DNA of 25,724 nucleotides from Flavobacteriia bacterium (GCA_949516455.1 CATILC010000008.1:1-25724), one strand, 5' to 3'; shown: positions 14,942-23,787, counted from the first letter of the stretch. The notes: generated by a model from the sequence alone, not told the origin. Numbers and translations: made by a program.

Positions 14942-15496
14942 ATGCAGATACAGCCTACCCCTATACCCGGACTTTTGCTCATCGAACCTCGTGTATTCGG
15001 CGATAAACGCGGGTATTTCATGGAAACCTACAGCAGCGGGCCATTGGCTGAGCAAGGGCTGTTCGCCCATTTCGTTCAGGACAACGAATCGCTTTCTCAA
15101 AAGGGCGTGCTTCGCGGTCTGCACTGGCAGGCGCCGCCTTTTGCGCAGGGCAAACTTGTTCGCGTGGTCAGCGGGGCTGTTTTTGATGCAGTGGTCGACA
15201 TTCGGGTGGGATCTCCCACCTATGGCCGCCCTTTTGGCCTTCGACTGGACGGCGAGAACAAGCGGATGCTGTACATCCCTCCGGGATTTGCCCACGGATT
15301 CGCTACGCTGGAAGACGACACGCGTTTTCTCTACAAATGCACCGGACCATACAACAAAGAAAGTGAGGGCTGCATTCATGTGAACGACCCGGCCTTGGGC
15401 ATCGATTGGGGCATCGACGAGCCCATCCTCTCAGAAAAAGATGCCGCGGCACCCCTGCTGGCCGACATTCAAAGTCCTTTCAGCTATGCGGGATAA
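14942..15496 (+). CDS. rmlC: dTDP-4-dehydrorhamnose 3,5-epimerase
   Basis: A 184-aa cupin epimerase matching RmlC in length and motifs. These include FGDKRGYFMETY (19-30), QDNESLSQKGVLRGLHWQ with catalytic His61, GKLVRVVSGAVFDAVVDIR, and YIPPGFAHGFATLEDDTRFLYK with the conserved Tyr/Asp region. It converts dTDP-4-keto-6-deoxyglucose to dTDP-4-keto-rhamnose for surface polysaccharide. No rmlA, rmlB or rmlD is in the window, so the gene is separated from the rest of its pathway here. A -7 promoter element sits just upstream. The 3' end overlaps the transglycosylase gene by 11 bp. Confidence 0.95.
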   Translation: MQIQPTPIPGLLLIEPRVFGDKRGYFMETYSSGPLAEQGLFAHFVQDNESLSQKGVLRGLHWQAPPFAQGKLVRVVSGAVFDAVVDIRVGSPTYGRPFGLRLDGENKRMLYIPPGFAHGFATLEDDTRFLYKCTGPYNKESEGCIHVNDPALGIDWGIDEPILSEKDAAAPLLADIQSPFSYAG

Positions 15497-16475
15497 ATGG
15501 CTCCGATCCATTGGTGCGGCCGTTGTGCTGCTGGGCATCGGCGCGTTCCTGCTCGCCTCGATCTCATCCAATGATGGAGCTCAGGAAGGGGCAGACAGAG
15601 AAAAGCAGGAAGTACCCTACCCCGCAGTGGCCCTTCCTATTCCTGATGCGATCGATCTGGCAGGAGAGTATGCTCCACTGACCGATCCCGACGTACGCGA
15701 ACGTCTGGACAGGGAGCTTCTGGTCAATACCTATTGGCAGTCCAATGGACTACTGCTGCTGAAACGAACCAACAGATATTTTCCAAGGATCGAAGAAATA
15801 CTTGGCGAAGAAAAGATCCCGCTGGATTTCAAATACCTCGCCTTGGCAGAAAGCGGACTGGACCATGTGGTCTCCCCATCAGGTGCAGCCGGATTTTGGC
15901 AGATCATGAAGACGACAGGACGTGAACTCGGCCTGCGCATCGACAGGCAAGTGGACGAGCGCTACCACCTCGAAAAGGCCACTCGCGCTGCCTGTTCTTA
16001 TCTGAGGGACGCCTATGAAGAATTCGGAAGCTGGACGTTGGCTGCGGCCTCCTACAATATGGGGGTGAGCGGATTGAAACGGCAAATGGAACGGCAGGCC
16101 TGCGGGAACTACTACGATCTGCTGCTCAACAGGGAAACCAGCCGTTATGTGTTTCGGATCCTCGCCTTAAAGAAGATCCTCGAGTCTCCGGAGGAACATG
16201 GATTCAGCTTTACCGCCTCTGACCTGTATGCCCCATTTGTCCTTCGTGAGCGCGTTCTGGGTGATGGCAAGCACGACCTGATGGCGCTGGCCAAAAGCGA
16301 AGGCATCTCTTACAAGTCGCTCAGACGATACAATCCGTGGCTGCGCGGCGACCAGATCACCGTAGCCGCAGGTGAAGCGTGTATCCTTGAGCTTCCAGTG
16401 GCGGAAGAGAGCCAAAAGGAGACCAACACGCCATCCAAAACGGCTGAACCGCTGGACTCTTCCGTTGTTGAATAG
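15486..16475 (+). CDS. Lytic transglycosylase (MltD/SLT-like) with C-terminal LysM-like region
   Basis: 329 aa from ATG 15486; the frame is open further upstream but only inside rmlC. An N-terminal signal anchor (about 8-25) is followed by an SLT domain. LALAESGLDHVVSPSGAAGFWQ (118-139) includes catalytic Glu122, and AAASYNMGVSGLKRQ comes near 187-200. The C-terminal section (about 254-305) reads like a LysM repeat: ALAKSEGISYKSLRRYNPWL, then VAAGEACILELP. It ends in a Ser/Thr/Pro-rich tail. MltD-type enzymes cleave the glycan strand of peptidoglycan to form 1,6-anhydro products. Probably a periplasmic or membrane-bound muramidase. Confidence 0.88.
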   Translation: MRDKWLRSIGAAVVLLGIGAFLLASISSNDGAQEGADREKQEVPYPAVALPIPDAIDLAGEYAPLTDPDVRERLDRELLVNTYWQSNGLLLLKRTNRYFPRIEEILGEEKIPLDFKYLALAESGLDHVVSPSGAAGFWQIMKTTGRELGLRIDRQVDERYHLEKATRAACSYLRDAYEEFGSWTLAAASYNMGVSGLKRQMERQACGNYYDLLLNRETSRYVFRILALKKILESPEEHGFSFTASDLYAPFVLRERVLGDGKHDLMALAKSEGISYKSLRRYNPWLRGDQITVAAGEACILELPVAEESQKETNTPSKTAEPLDSSVVE

Positions 16476-16481
16476 TCCGTT

Positions 16482-19334
16482 GTGAAGTCAAGGAAATCGG
16501 ATAAAGAGCGTATGCTCGAGGTTTTTGGTGCACGGGTGCACAACCTGCAAAATGTGGATGTACGCATTCCCAGGGACCAACTGGTCGTTGTGACCGGACT
16601 GAGCGGTAGCGGAAAATCTTCACTGGCCTTCGACACCATCTTTGCTGAAGGGCAGCGCCGATATATGGAAACGCTTTCTGCCTACGCCCGGCAATTCATC
16701 GGCAATATGGAACGGCCTGAGGTGGATAAGGTCAACGGGCTCAGCCCGGTGATCAGCATCGAGCAAAAGACCACGAGCCGGAGTCCGAGGTCCACGGTGG
16801 GAACGGTCACAGAGATCTACGACTTCCTCCGCCTGCTTTTTGCCCGTGCAGGAACGGCCTACAGCTACGAGACTGGAGAAGCCATGGTCCAATACGGCGA
16901 TGAGCAGATCATGCAGCTGTTGATGGAGCGTGAAGCGAACAACAAGATCCAGCTGCTCGCTCCTCTGGTTCGGGCTCGGAAGGGACACTACCGAGAGCTT
17001 TTTGAGCAGGTGGCCCGTCAGGGATATGTGCGTGTTCGTGTAGATGGACAGATCGTGGAGATCAGCCGCGGAATGAAGCTCGACCGCTACAAGACCCACG
17101 ACATCGAATTGGTCATCGATCGCCTCCAACTTTCAGAGGGAACGGAGGAACGGCTGAAAAAATCCTTGGACACGGCCATGGGCCTCGGAAAAGGAAGTGT
17201 GATGATCCTTTCGGAAAACCGCGATGAACCCCGCTACTTCAGTCGGCACCTGATGTGTCCGACCACGGGCATCTCTTACCCGGAACCCGAACCAAACACC
17301 TTTTCCTTCAATTCCCCGAAAGGCGCCTGCTCCAGCTGCAACGGACTCGGAACTGTAGCCCGGGTCGAATTGAGCAAAGTCATTCCAGATCCTTCGCTCA
17401 GCATCCGAAAAGGCGGGATCGCCCCACTGGGTAAATTCAAGAAGTCATGGATCTTCAATCAGATCGAGATCATAGGAGATCGATTTGGATTCAGCTTGGA
17501 CACGGCCATTAAAGACATCCCAAAAGAAGGGATGGAGGTCATTCTCAAAGGATCGAGGGAATCCTTTGAAGTGGAGAACAAGGCCATGGGTGTGACGCGC
17601 AACTACAGCCTGCAGTTCGAGGGCATCATCCGGTTCATCGAAGAACAGGCCCGGGAGGCCAAGAGCCGAAAGATCAAACGTTGGGCAGAAGAGTTCATGG
17701 ACAAGGTCCCCTGCAACGACTGCGGAGGAAGCCGCTTGAACAAGATCGCTCGGAACTTCCGGATCGCCGGACAGAACATCCACGAAGTAAGTGCCCGTTC
17801 CATTGACGGCTTTGCCCAATGGCTGGAAGAGGCAGAAGCTCACCTCACAGGAAAACAAGCGGTGATCGCAGCGGAAGTTTTCAAGGAACTCAAAGCTCGA
17901 ACGGGCTTTATGCTCAATGTGGGATTGAATTACCTGAGCCTTGATCGCTCGGCCAAGACCCTTTCCGGAGGAGAGGCGCAACGCATCCGACTGGCCACGC
18001 AGATCGGCTCGCAACTCACCAACGTACTCTATATCCTTGACGAGCCGAGCATTGGACTTCACCAGCGGGACAACCAACGGCTGATCGGTTCGCTCACCGA
18101 ATTGCGGGACCTCGGGAATTCGGTCATGGTGGTGGAACACGACCGGGACATGATGGAAGCTGCTGATTTCATCCTGGACATTGGTCCGGGTGCGGGAAAA
18201 CACGGGGGACGCATCGTCAACAGTGGAACGATGAAGGAACTCATGCGAGGCGAAGGGATCACCTCGGACTACCTGAGTGGAAGAAAGACCATCGCTTTGC
18301 CCGAAAAGAGAAGACGTCCAAATGGCCAATGGCTCGAACTCAAGGGCGCCAGCGGTCACAACCTGCAGAAGGTCGACGTCCGCATTCCCCTGGGTATGCT
18401 CGTTTTGGTCACAGGGGTTTCGGGCAGTGGCAAGTCGACGCTCATCAACGAGACCCTCTACCCCATTTTAAATCAGCATTTCTTTCGCGCCGTCCAAAAA
18501 CCGCTGCCCTACACCTCCATCAAAGGACTGAAGCACCTGGACAAGGTGATCGAGATCGATCAATCGCCCATTGGGAGAACGCCCCGCAGCAACCCTGCAA
18601 CCTACACTGGTGTGCTCAGCGAGATCCGCAACCTCTTTGCCCAACTGCCAGAAGCCAAGATCCGGGGCTACAAACCCGGACGTTTCAGCTTCAATGTGAA
18701 GGGTGGACGATGTGAGACCTGCGAAGGAGCTGGACTGAAGACCATTGAGATGAATTTCCTGCCCGATGTCTATGTACACTGTGAGGCATGCAATGGCAAA
18801 CGCTTCAACAGGGAAACCCTGGAAGTGCGTTTCAAGGGCAAGTCGATCGCCGATGTACTGGCCATGAGCGTGGATGAAGCAGTCGATTTCTTTGAGCACC
18901 TTCCCCGTGTGATGCAGAAGATCCGCACGCTTTCCAACGTAGGTTTGGGCTACATCACACTGGGACAACAAAGCACTACCCTGTCCGGCGGGGAAGCACA
19001 GCGCGTCAAGCTGGCCACGGAGTTGAGCAAGAAAGACACTGGAAACACCCTGTACATCCTGGACGAACCCACCACGGGCCTGCACTTTGAAGATGTTCGT
19101 GTGCTGATGGATGTTCTGCAGCATCTGGTGAACCGCGGAAACTCCGTCCTCGTGATCGAACACAATTTGGATGTCATCAAGCTCGCGGACCACATCATCG
19201 ACATAGGCCCTGAAGGCGGAAGCGGTGGTGGACAGCTTGTCGCTCAAGGCGTCCCTGAAGAGGTGGCGGCTTCAGACAAGGGGCACACCGCCTCATTTCT
19301 CGCGCGCGAACTGGCTGCAAGTCTCGCCACTTAA
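16482..19334 (+). CDS. uvrA: Excinuclease ABC subunit A
   Basis: 950 aa from GTG 16482 (a shorter start at ATG 16512 is possible). It has two ABC ATPase modules, each with a Walker A (GLSGSGKS at 39-46; GVSGSGKS in the second half), an ABC signature (LSGGEAQRIRLA; LSGGEAQRVKLA) and a Walker B (YILDEPSIGLH; YILDEPTTGLH). UvrA dimerises, scans DNA for bulky lesions and loads UvrB in nucleotide excision repair. The C-terminal zinc finger is intact (CETCEGAG ... CEACNG). The N-terminal one reads CPTT ... CSSC, with one of the usual four Cys missing. Full-length and in line with UvrA of about 940 aa. Confidence 0.98.
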   Translation: MKSRKSDKERMLEVFGARVHNLQNVDVRIPRDQLVVVTGLSGSGKSSLAFDTIFAEGQRRYMETLSAYARQFIGNMERPEVDKVNGLSPVISIEQKTTSRSPRSTVGTVTEIYDFLRLLFARAGTAYSYETGEAMVQYGDEQIMQLLMEREANNKIQLLAPLVRARKGHYRELFEQVARQGYVRVRVDGQIVEISRGMKLDRYKTHDIELVIDRLQLSEGTEERLKKSLDTAMGLGKGSVMILSENRDEPRYFSRHLMCPTTGISYPEPEPNTFSFNSPKGACSSCNGLGTVARVELSKVIPDPSLSIRKGGIAPLGKFKKSWIFNQIEIIGDRFGFSLDTAIKDIPKEGMEVILKGSRESFEVENKAMGVTRNYSLQFEGIIRFIEEQAREAKSRKIKRWAEEFMDKVPCNDCGGSRLNKIARNFRIAGQNIHEVSARSIDGFAQWLEEAEAHLTGKQAVIAAEVFKELKARTGFMLNVGLNYLSLDRSAKTLSGGEAQRIRLATQIGSQLTNVLYILDEPSIGLHQRDNQRLIGSLTELRDLGNSVMVVEHDRDMMEAADFILDIGPGAGKHGGRIVNSGTMKELMRGEGITSDYLSGRKTIALPEKRRRPNGQWLELKGASGHNLQKVDVRIPLGMLVLVTGVSGSGKSTLINETLYPILNQHFFRAVQKPLPYTSIKGLKHLDKVIEIDQSPIGRTPRSNPATYTGVLSEIRNLFAQLPEAKIRGYKPGRFSFNVKGGRCETCEGAGLKTIEMNFLPDVYVHCEACNGKRFNRETLEVRFKGKSIADVLAMSVDEAVDFFEHLPRVMQKIRTLSNVGLGYITLGQQSTTLSGGEAQRVKLATELSKKDTGNTLYILDEPTTGLHFEDVRVLMDVLQHLVNRGNSVLVIEHNLDVIKLADHIIDIGPEGGSGGGQLVAQGVPEEVAASDKGHTASFLARELAASLAT

Positions 19335-19338
19335 AGTC

Positions 19339-19346
19339 TATATTTG
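19339..19346 (+). promoter_or_regulatory. Bacteroidota-type -7 element (TATATTTG) before dnaX
   Basis: TATATTTG fits TAnnTTTG and ends 6 nt before the chosen dnaX ATG (19353), implying a leaderless or nearly leaderless transcript starting after uvrA. The -33 box is not obvious. Confidence 0.5.
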
Positions 19347-19352
19347 AAGGGA

Positions 19353-21131
19353 ATGGAGGCGTATGTCGTTTCGGCCCGAAAGTACCGTCCCAGCCGCTTT
19401 GAAGAAGTGGTCGGGCAGTCCCATGTGACGGGCACTCTGGAAAAGGCCATCAAGAGCGATCACCTCGCGCAGGCACTGCTGTTCACCGGTCCACGCGGAG
19501 TGGGAAAGACCAGTTGTGCGCGGATTCTGGCCCGCATGATCAATGAGGAAGGTGGCATGGAGGGATCCAATGATTTTTCCTTCAACATCTTTGAGCTCGA
19601 CGCGGCCTCGAACAATTCTGTGGACGATATCCGCAGCCTGATCGAACAGGTCCGTTTCGCTCCTCAGAACGGCAAATTCAAAGTGTACATCATCGACGAG
19701 GTGCACATGCTCTCTCAGGCGGCCTTCAACGCCTTTTTGAAAACCCTTGAAGAGCCACCGGCCCACGCCATCTTCATTTTGGCGACCACGGAAAAACACA
19801 AGATCATACCCACCATCCTTTCCAGGTGCCAGATCTATGATTTTCGGCGCATTGGCGTTACGGACATCGTTGGGCATCTGAAGAATGTGGCCCGTTCAGA
19901 AGGAATCGAGGCAGATGAATCGGCACTGCACCTGATCGCTGAAAAGGCTGATGGAGCCCTTCGGGATGCACTGTCCATTTTTGACCGGATGGCCACCTTT
20001 GGCGGTCAGAAGATCCTCCATGAGACGGTCCTGACCAACCTGAGAATACTCGATCACGCCCTTTACTTTCAGGTCACCGAGGCGGCTTTGGCAAACGACC
20101 ACCGGCAGTTGCTTCTCCTCTTTTCTGAGATCCTGGACAAGGGATTCGACGGTCATCTTTTCCTCAATGGACTCGCTGCTCATTTACGCGATCTGATGGT
20201 CGCAAGTGACCAGGCGACCATTGGTCTGCTGGAAAAGAGTCAGGAACTGAAAGCAAACTATGCACAACAGGGAGCGCTGATCGATGCGGCCATACTGACA
20301 GAAGGACTGCAACTGCTCTCAGAGGCCGATGCGCGGTACAGGAACAGCAGCAACGCGCGCCTTCTGGTCGAACTCAGCCTGTTGAAACTCGGGGAGATCC
20401 TCTCAGACAAAAAAAAAAGTCCTGACCCAAGGCCCGTAACTCAAGAAAGTGCCAAGGCCATTCCGCCGCCAAAACCGACGCCGGTAGCTGAGAACAAAGA
20501 GCCTGCACCTGCCGTCAGAGAAAAAACGGCCGAAAAGGCCCCTGAAATCTCTAAAGCAGACAGACCGCTTGAGGCGCCGGCACCCGTTCCTCCTGTTGTT
20601 GCCGAGGCGCAACAAGATCCAACTGAAAAGCCCCCCGCCCCACCGACTGAGGAGAAAGTGGAGAACCGGCAGGTGCTGCGGAAGAAAAAAAGTCGATTGG
20701 ATCTCACTGCTGAGGCAAAAGAATCGCTTGGACCCGATGATAACGACAGCGACGGAGACAGCACAAGCAGCGCTTTCGAACTCGATCTGCTGCTTGGAAA
20801 GTGGAAGGAACTCTGCGATCAGTTTCGCTCATCCAATCCGAATGCTGCTTCCATACTGAGTGGCATTGAGCCGCTGAAGAACGCGGAAGGGAACATCGAG
20901 CTTTCCGTGGGGAGCCAGACCGCGCGGAACATCCTTCAAAGCATCCGCACCGATATGACATCCTGGCTCAAAGGGCAGCTGCGCCTGAAAGAGCTTCGAT
21001 TGGAACTGATCGTTTCCGAAGAGGAACAGGAAAAGAAACCCTATTTCCGCGAAGAGGTCCACGAGCACTTCGTACAGGAAAATCCGGCCATCAATGAACT
21101 GATGGACAAGATGAAGCTCAAACTGAAATGA
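19353..21131 (+). CDS. dnaX: DNA polymerase III subunit tau (and predicted gamma form)
   Basis: 592 aa from ATG 19353; a TTG nine bases earlier lies in the promoter element and is less likely. The AAA+ clamp-loader module has VSARKYRPSRFEEVVGQ (6-22), Walker A GPRGVGKT (46-53), the FNIFELDAASNNSVDDIR segment, DEVH (115-118) and the SRC arginine-finger motif (157-159). The collar domain runs to about 350. A Pro/Ala/Lys/Glu-rich linker (about 356-450) leads into the tau-specific C-terminal domain that should contact polymerase. The four-Cys zinc module found in E. coli DnaX is absent. Ten consecutive A residues at codons 353-356 mark a likely slippage point (see separate entry). The stop overlaps the M15 peptidase ATG. 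Confidence 0.96.
   Translation: MEAYVVSARKYRPSRFEEVVGQSHVTGTLEKAIKSDHLAQALLFTGPRGVGKTSCARILARMINEEGGMEGSNDFSFNIFELDAASNNSVDDIRSLIEQVRFAPQNGKFKVYIIDEVHMLSQAAFNAFLKTLEEPPAHAIFILATTEKHKIIPTILSRCQIYDFRRIGVTDIVGHLKNVARSEGIEADESALHLIAEKADGALRDALSIFDRMATFGGQKILHETVLTNLRILDHALYFQVTEAALANDHRQLLLLFSEILDKGFDGHLFLNGLAAHLRDLMVASDQATIGLLEKSQELKANYAQQGALIDAAILTEGLQLLSEADARYRNSSNARLLVELSLLKLGEILSDKKKSPDPRPVTQESAKAIPPPKPTPVAENKEPAPAVREKTAEKAPEISKADRPLEAPAPVPPVVAEAQQDPTEKPPAPPTEEKVENRQVLRKKKSRLDLTAEAKESLGPDDNDSDGDSTSSAFELDLLLGKWKELCDQFRSSNPNAASILSGIEPLKNAEGNIELSVGSQTARNILQSIRTDMTSWLKGQLRLKELRLELIVSEEEQEKKPYFREEVHEHFVQENPAINELMDKMKLKLK
20409..20418 (+). promoter_or_regulatory. A10 slippery tract in dnaX, predicted tau/gamma switch
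   Basis: Ten consecutive A residues (GAC-A10-GTCC) lie at the border between the clamp-loader module and the tau-specific linker. A -1 shift, or one extra A in the mRNA, gives KKKKS then TGA (20423-20425), a product of about 357 aa. Losing one A gives KKKVLTQGP then TAA (20437-20439), about 361 aa. The in-frame heptamer A AAA AAA is a valid slippery site. A purine-rich GGGGAG lies 12 nt upstream (20391-20396). No strong downstream hairpin was seen. Confidence 0.65.
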
Positions 21132-21835
21132 GCCGAAGACGGTCCATCCTCTTGGTGCTTTGTGCCCTGCTCCATCTTCAGTTTCGAGCCGATCAGGAAG
21201 TCCTGACCATCCAAAAGGAAGAACTGACTGGGGAGTTCACGCCTTCGCGCCATCCGGACTTCGTTCGCCTTCGGCCGCCCTACACCCGGCGCTCCGACGC
21301 CTGGCTCCGCAAGACCACAGCAAATGCCTTCCAGCAAATGGCTGATGCAGCAAGGAAAGAAGGCATCTCATTGGTCGTCGTTTCGGCGACCAGGAACAAG
21401 GCCTATCAAAAGCGGATCTGGGAAAACAAGTGGGCCCGCAGAAAGGGAAGCGATTTAGAGAAAGCCCGAGACATCCTCAAATACAGCAGCATGCCCGGAA
21501 CCTCCAGACACCATTGGGGCACCGACCTGGACATCAATGACCTGAACACATCCTGGTGGCACAGCGGTACTGGGGAAAAGTGCTGGCTCTGGCTGAACGA
21601 ACATGCGGCTGGCTTTGGTTTTTTTCAGCCCTACAGCGGCTCAGAGCAGCAGCGACTGAGCGGCTACAAGGAAGAGCGCTGGCACTGGTCGTATAAGCCG
21701 CAGTCCAAGCCCTTTTTGCGGGCCTACAATCAGCTGGTGGATGACACAGATCTCCATGGCTTTTCGGGTGCAGATGCCGCAGGAGAAGTTCGGGTGATAC
21801 AGGACTATGTGAACGGCATCAAACGCGATCAGTAG
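21128..21835 (+). CDS. M15-family D-alanyl-D-alanine carboxypeptidase (VanY-like)
   Basis: 235 aa with a basic N-terminus and a hydrophobic signal or anchor (about 5-18). The zinc-peptidase motifs are complete: SRHHWGTDLD (126-135, the SxHxxGxxxD signature with His128 and Asp135) and EERWHWSYKP (182-191, Glu183 and His186). M15B enzymes remove the terminal D-Ala from peptidoglycan stem peptides. VanY itself confers glycopeptide tolerance only in specific hosts, and nothing here suggests a resistance cluster; housekeeping wall remodelling is more likely. It is coupled to dnaX by ATGA. Its 3' end overlaps the convergent acyltransferase gene by 7 bp. Confidence 0.9.
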   Translation: MSRRRSILLVLCALLHLQFRADQEVLTIQKEELTGEFTPSRHPDFVRLRPPYTRRSDAWLRKTTANAFQQMADAARKEGISLVVVSATRNKAYQKRIWENKWARRKGSDLEKARDILKYSSMPGTSRHHWGTDLDINDLNTSWWHSGTGEKCWLWLNEHAAGFGFFQPYSGSEQQRLSGYKEERWHWSYKPQSKPFLRAYNQLVDDTDLHGFSGADAAGEVRVIQDYVNGIKRDQ

Positions 21836-22386
21836 ATCTTCGGATTGTACAGCTCCGGATGCTTCGGGTGGATGTCTTGGTAAAAGTCTTCTATGATCTG
21901 CATATCCTTTTCAAAATCCCCAATCGGATGGACAAGTCGGGTCACGCCAGCCACCTTCTTCTTGTAGTCCAAATAGCCCAAAGCGATCGGAACTTTTGCT
22001 TCAAGTGCTATTCTGTAAAAACCTGTTCGCCAACGATCTACCCTTTTTCGGGTCCCTTCAGCGGGAACCATCACCACGATGTCGTTATTGCTGCGCAACA
22101 GATCCGCTGCAAAGGCCGCCAGACCTGAGCCTCTGTTCTTCTGATCCACGCCGATGGCACCTGTCCAACGAAAGAAGAATCCGAAGATGCTGCGCGTGTA
22201 AGCCTGCTTGATGAAATACCGCAGTGGGATCTCCATTTGCCAAAAGGCCCCCAGGGCAAAGATGAAATCCCAATTGGTCGTGTGCGGAGCAGCGATCACC
22301 ACAGATGGGATGGCTTCTTTGGTATCCATGACATCGAGTTTCCAACCAAAGACCCAAAATACCAGACGGGCGAAGTACTTTTTCAT
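21829..22386 (-). CDS. 1-acyl-glycerol-3-phosphate acyltransferase-like (PlsC family)
   Basis: 185 aa with the acyltransferase block I HTTNWD (35-40, HX4D catalytic pair), block II-like FFFRWTGAIGVDQKN and block III PAEGTRKRVDRWRTGFY (109-125). This is a short PlsC-fold enzyme of the kind that esterifies lysophosphatidate or related lipids at the inner membrane. It is shorter than classic PlsC (about 240 aa). Many Bacteroidota carry such compact homologues, whose acceptor may differ. Its ATG overlaps the stop of the helicase gene (ATGA), so it is the second gene of a two-gene unit. Confidence 0.88.
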   Translation of the reverse strand: MKKYFARLVFWVFGWKLDVMDTKEAIPSVVIAAPHTTNWDFIFALGAFWQMEIPLRYFIKQAYTRSIFGFFFRWTGAIGVDQKNRGSGLAAFAADLLRSNNDIVVMVPAEGTRKRVDRWRTGFYRIALEAKVPIALGYLDYKKKVAGVTRLVHPIGDFEKDMQIIEDFYQDIHPKHPELYNPKIY

Positions 22387-23780
22387 TGTTCTTTTTCTTC
22401 CGTGAAGCCCATGAGTTGCACCTTTTCCTCAGCTCTTGTGACCGCAGTATAGAGCCAGCGTTTGTCTTCCAGGGTCCAATGACCTTCTGGCAGCCAGGGC
22501 TTCTCGATCAATACGCGCTTCCACTGTCCTCCCTGCGATTTATGGCAGGTCACTGCATAGGCGAATTTAACCTGAAGTGCCTGAAGATGGGGGTCCGTGA
22601 GAACAGCCTTTCGCTTTTTGGCTCCGCTTAAGTGGCCGTGCTCAGCTTGAACATCCCGGTAGAGCTGCTGCATTCGCGCCGAAGGAAAGCTCGGCGTCTC
22701 GATGGCCAGAGAATCCAAATGCACCCAAGCTTCGAGCTCGTGTGGCTTGCCCGAGATCTGCATGAGCAATCGCAGCTGTGCAAAGCGCAGTCCGTATTTC
22801 TCTTCGAAGCGAAGGATGCGCTGCACCTCCATTTGTTCGCCATTGGCAATGAATCCTCCCTGCTCCTGCCCGAGCCAGAAGTAGTTGTTGCGAACGACCA
22901 TCAAATGGTCACCCGTTGCGAGTTCTTCTTCCCTGTAGAGTACGCGTGCCCGAATGGCCTGGTTGACCGCATTCGCCCGTTTGTTGCTGCGCACAATGTA
23001 GAGCGCCTCGCCCAAATGATCCGACTGAAAGGACTCCTGAACCGCCTCCTCAACAGCGTAGTGATCTTCCAGCAGTTCAAAGTCTGAGAAGTGCTGCAGT
23101 TTCACCTCGCCTTCCTCCTGCATCTGTTGGCGAAGAGCTGTTGCATTGTGCAGGATGCCCGAAGACTCCTTCTGACGCACCACTTGGGTCATCAGAACTT
23201 CTTCCACCTCCAGACCGCAGAAATCGCTCAAAAATCGAGCATCCAAAGCCTTACTCAACCGGGTACCGATCGGCGGCAGCTGCGCCACATCCCCTATGAA
23301 GAGCAGGCGACATCCCCTATGAGACTCGAACACGAAGCGAATGAGGTCTTCCAGCAGGGATCGCCCGCGAAGATCCTGCTGACCGTCCCCGACCATGGAG
23401 GCCTCATCCACGATGAAGAGTGCATTCTTCTGTTTGTTGGGCTTGAGCACAAAAGACGGACTGCCATCGGGCGACGGCATAGGTCGGTAGATGTGCCGAT
23501 GGATCGTCGATGCCGGACGACCCGCGCTGTCTTCGAGTACTTTGGCTGCACGACCCGTGGGCGCCAAGAGAACCACCGGAATGGAATGATCGGGGAGCAC
23601 TTCGGTCAGCGAACGCATCAAACGGGTCTTCCCCGTTCCCGCATAGCCCTTCAGTAAAAAGGCCGACTTGGCCGATCGGAGGAAGGAATCGAAGCGAACG
23701 ATGAAGGACGCCTGATCCTCTGTGGGCGCATGGGGAAAGGAGCGCCGCAGGGAATCGGACAGCGAACGCTTGGCTTCCAT
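22383..23780 (-). CDS. RecD-like superfamily 1 DNA helicase
   Basis: 465 aa with SF1B helicase motifs: GYAGTGKT (45-52, Walker A), APTGRAAKVL (73-82), VDEASMV (124-130, motif II), FIGDVAQLPPIG (161-172, motif III), YAVTCHKSQGGQWKRVLIE (motif V) and WLYTAVTRAEEKVQLMG (motif VI). This is the compact RecD2/Dda-like core without the long N-terminal extension of RecD2, and there is no RecB or RecC nearby. Such helicases unwind DNA 5' to 3' in repair or recombination. A TATCTTTG promoter element lies 7 nt upstream of the ATG. The downstream acyltransferase is coupled but functionally unrelated. Confidence 0.92.
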   Translation of the reverse strand: MEAKRSLSDSLRRSFPHAPTEDQASFIVRFDSFLRSAKSAFLLKGYAGTGKTRLMRSLTEVLPDHSIPVVLLAPTGRAAKVLEDSAGRPASTIHRHIYRPMPSPDGSPSFVLKPNKQKNALFIVDEASMVGDGQQDLRGRSLLEDLIRFVFESHRGCRLLFIGDVAQLPPIGTRLSKALDARFLSDFCGLEVEEVLMTQVVRQKESSGILHNATALRQQMQEEGEVKLQHFSDFELLEDHYAVEEAVQESFQSDHLGEALYIVRSNKRANAVNQAIRARVLYREEELATGDHLMVVRNNYFWLGQEQGGFIANGEQMEVQRILRFEEKYGLRFAQLRLLMQISGKPHELEAWVHLDSLAIETPSFPSARMQQLYRDVQAEHGHLSGAKKRKAVLTDPHLQALQVKFAYAVTCHKSQGGQWKRVLIEKPWLPEGHWTLEDKRWLYTAVTRAEEKVQLMGFTEEKEQ

Positions 23781-23787
23781 AGAGGCT

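Noticed and set aside
21128..21835. Glycopeptide-resistance (VanY) interpretation of the M15 peptidase
   Set aside because: There are no vanHAX or VanS/R-like genes nearby, and M15B carboxypeptidases are common housekeeping enzymes.
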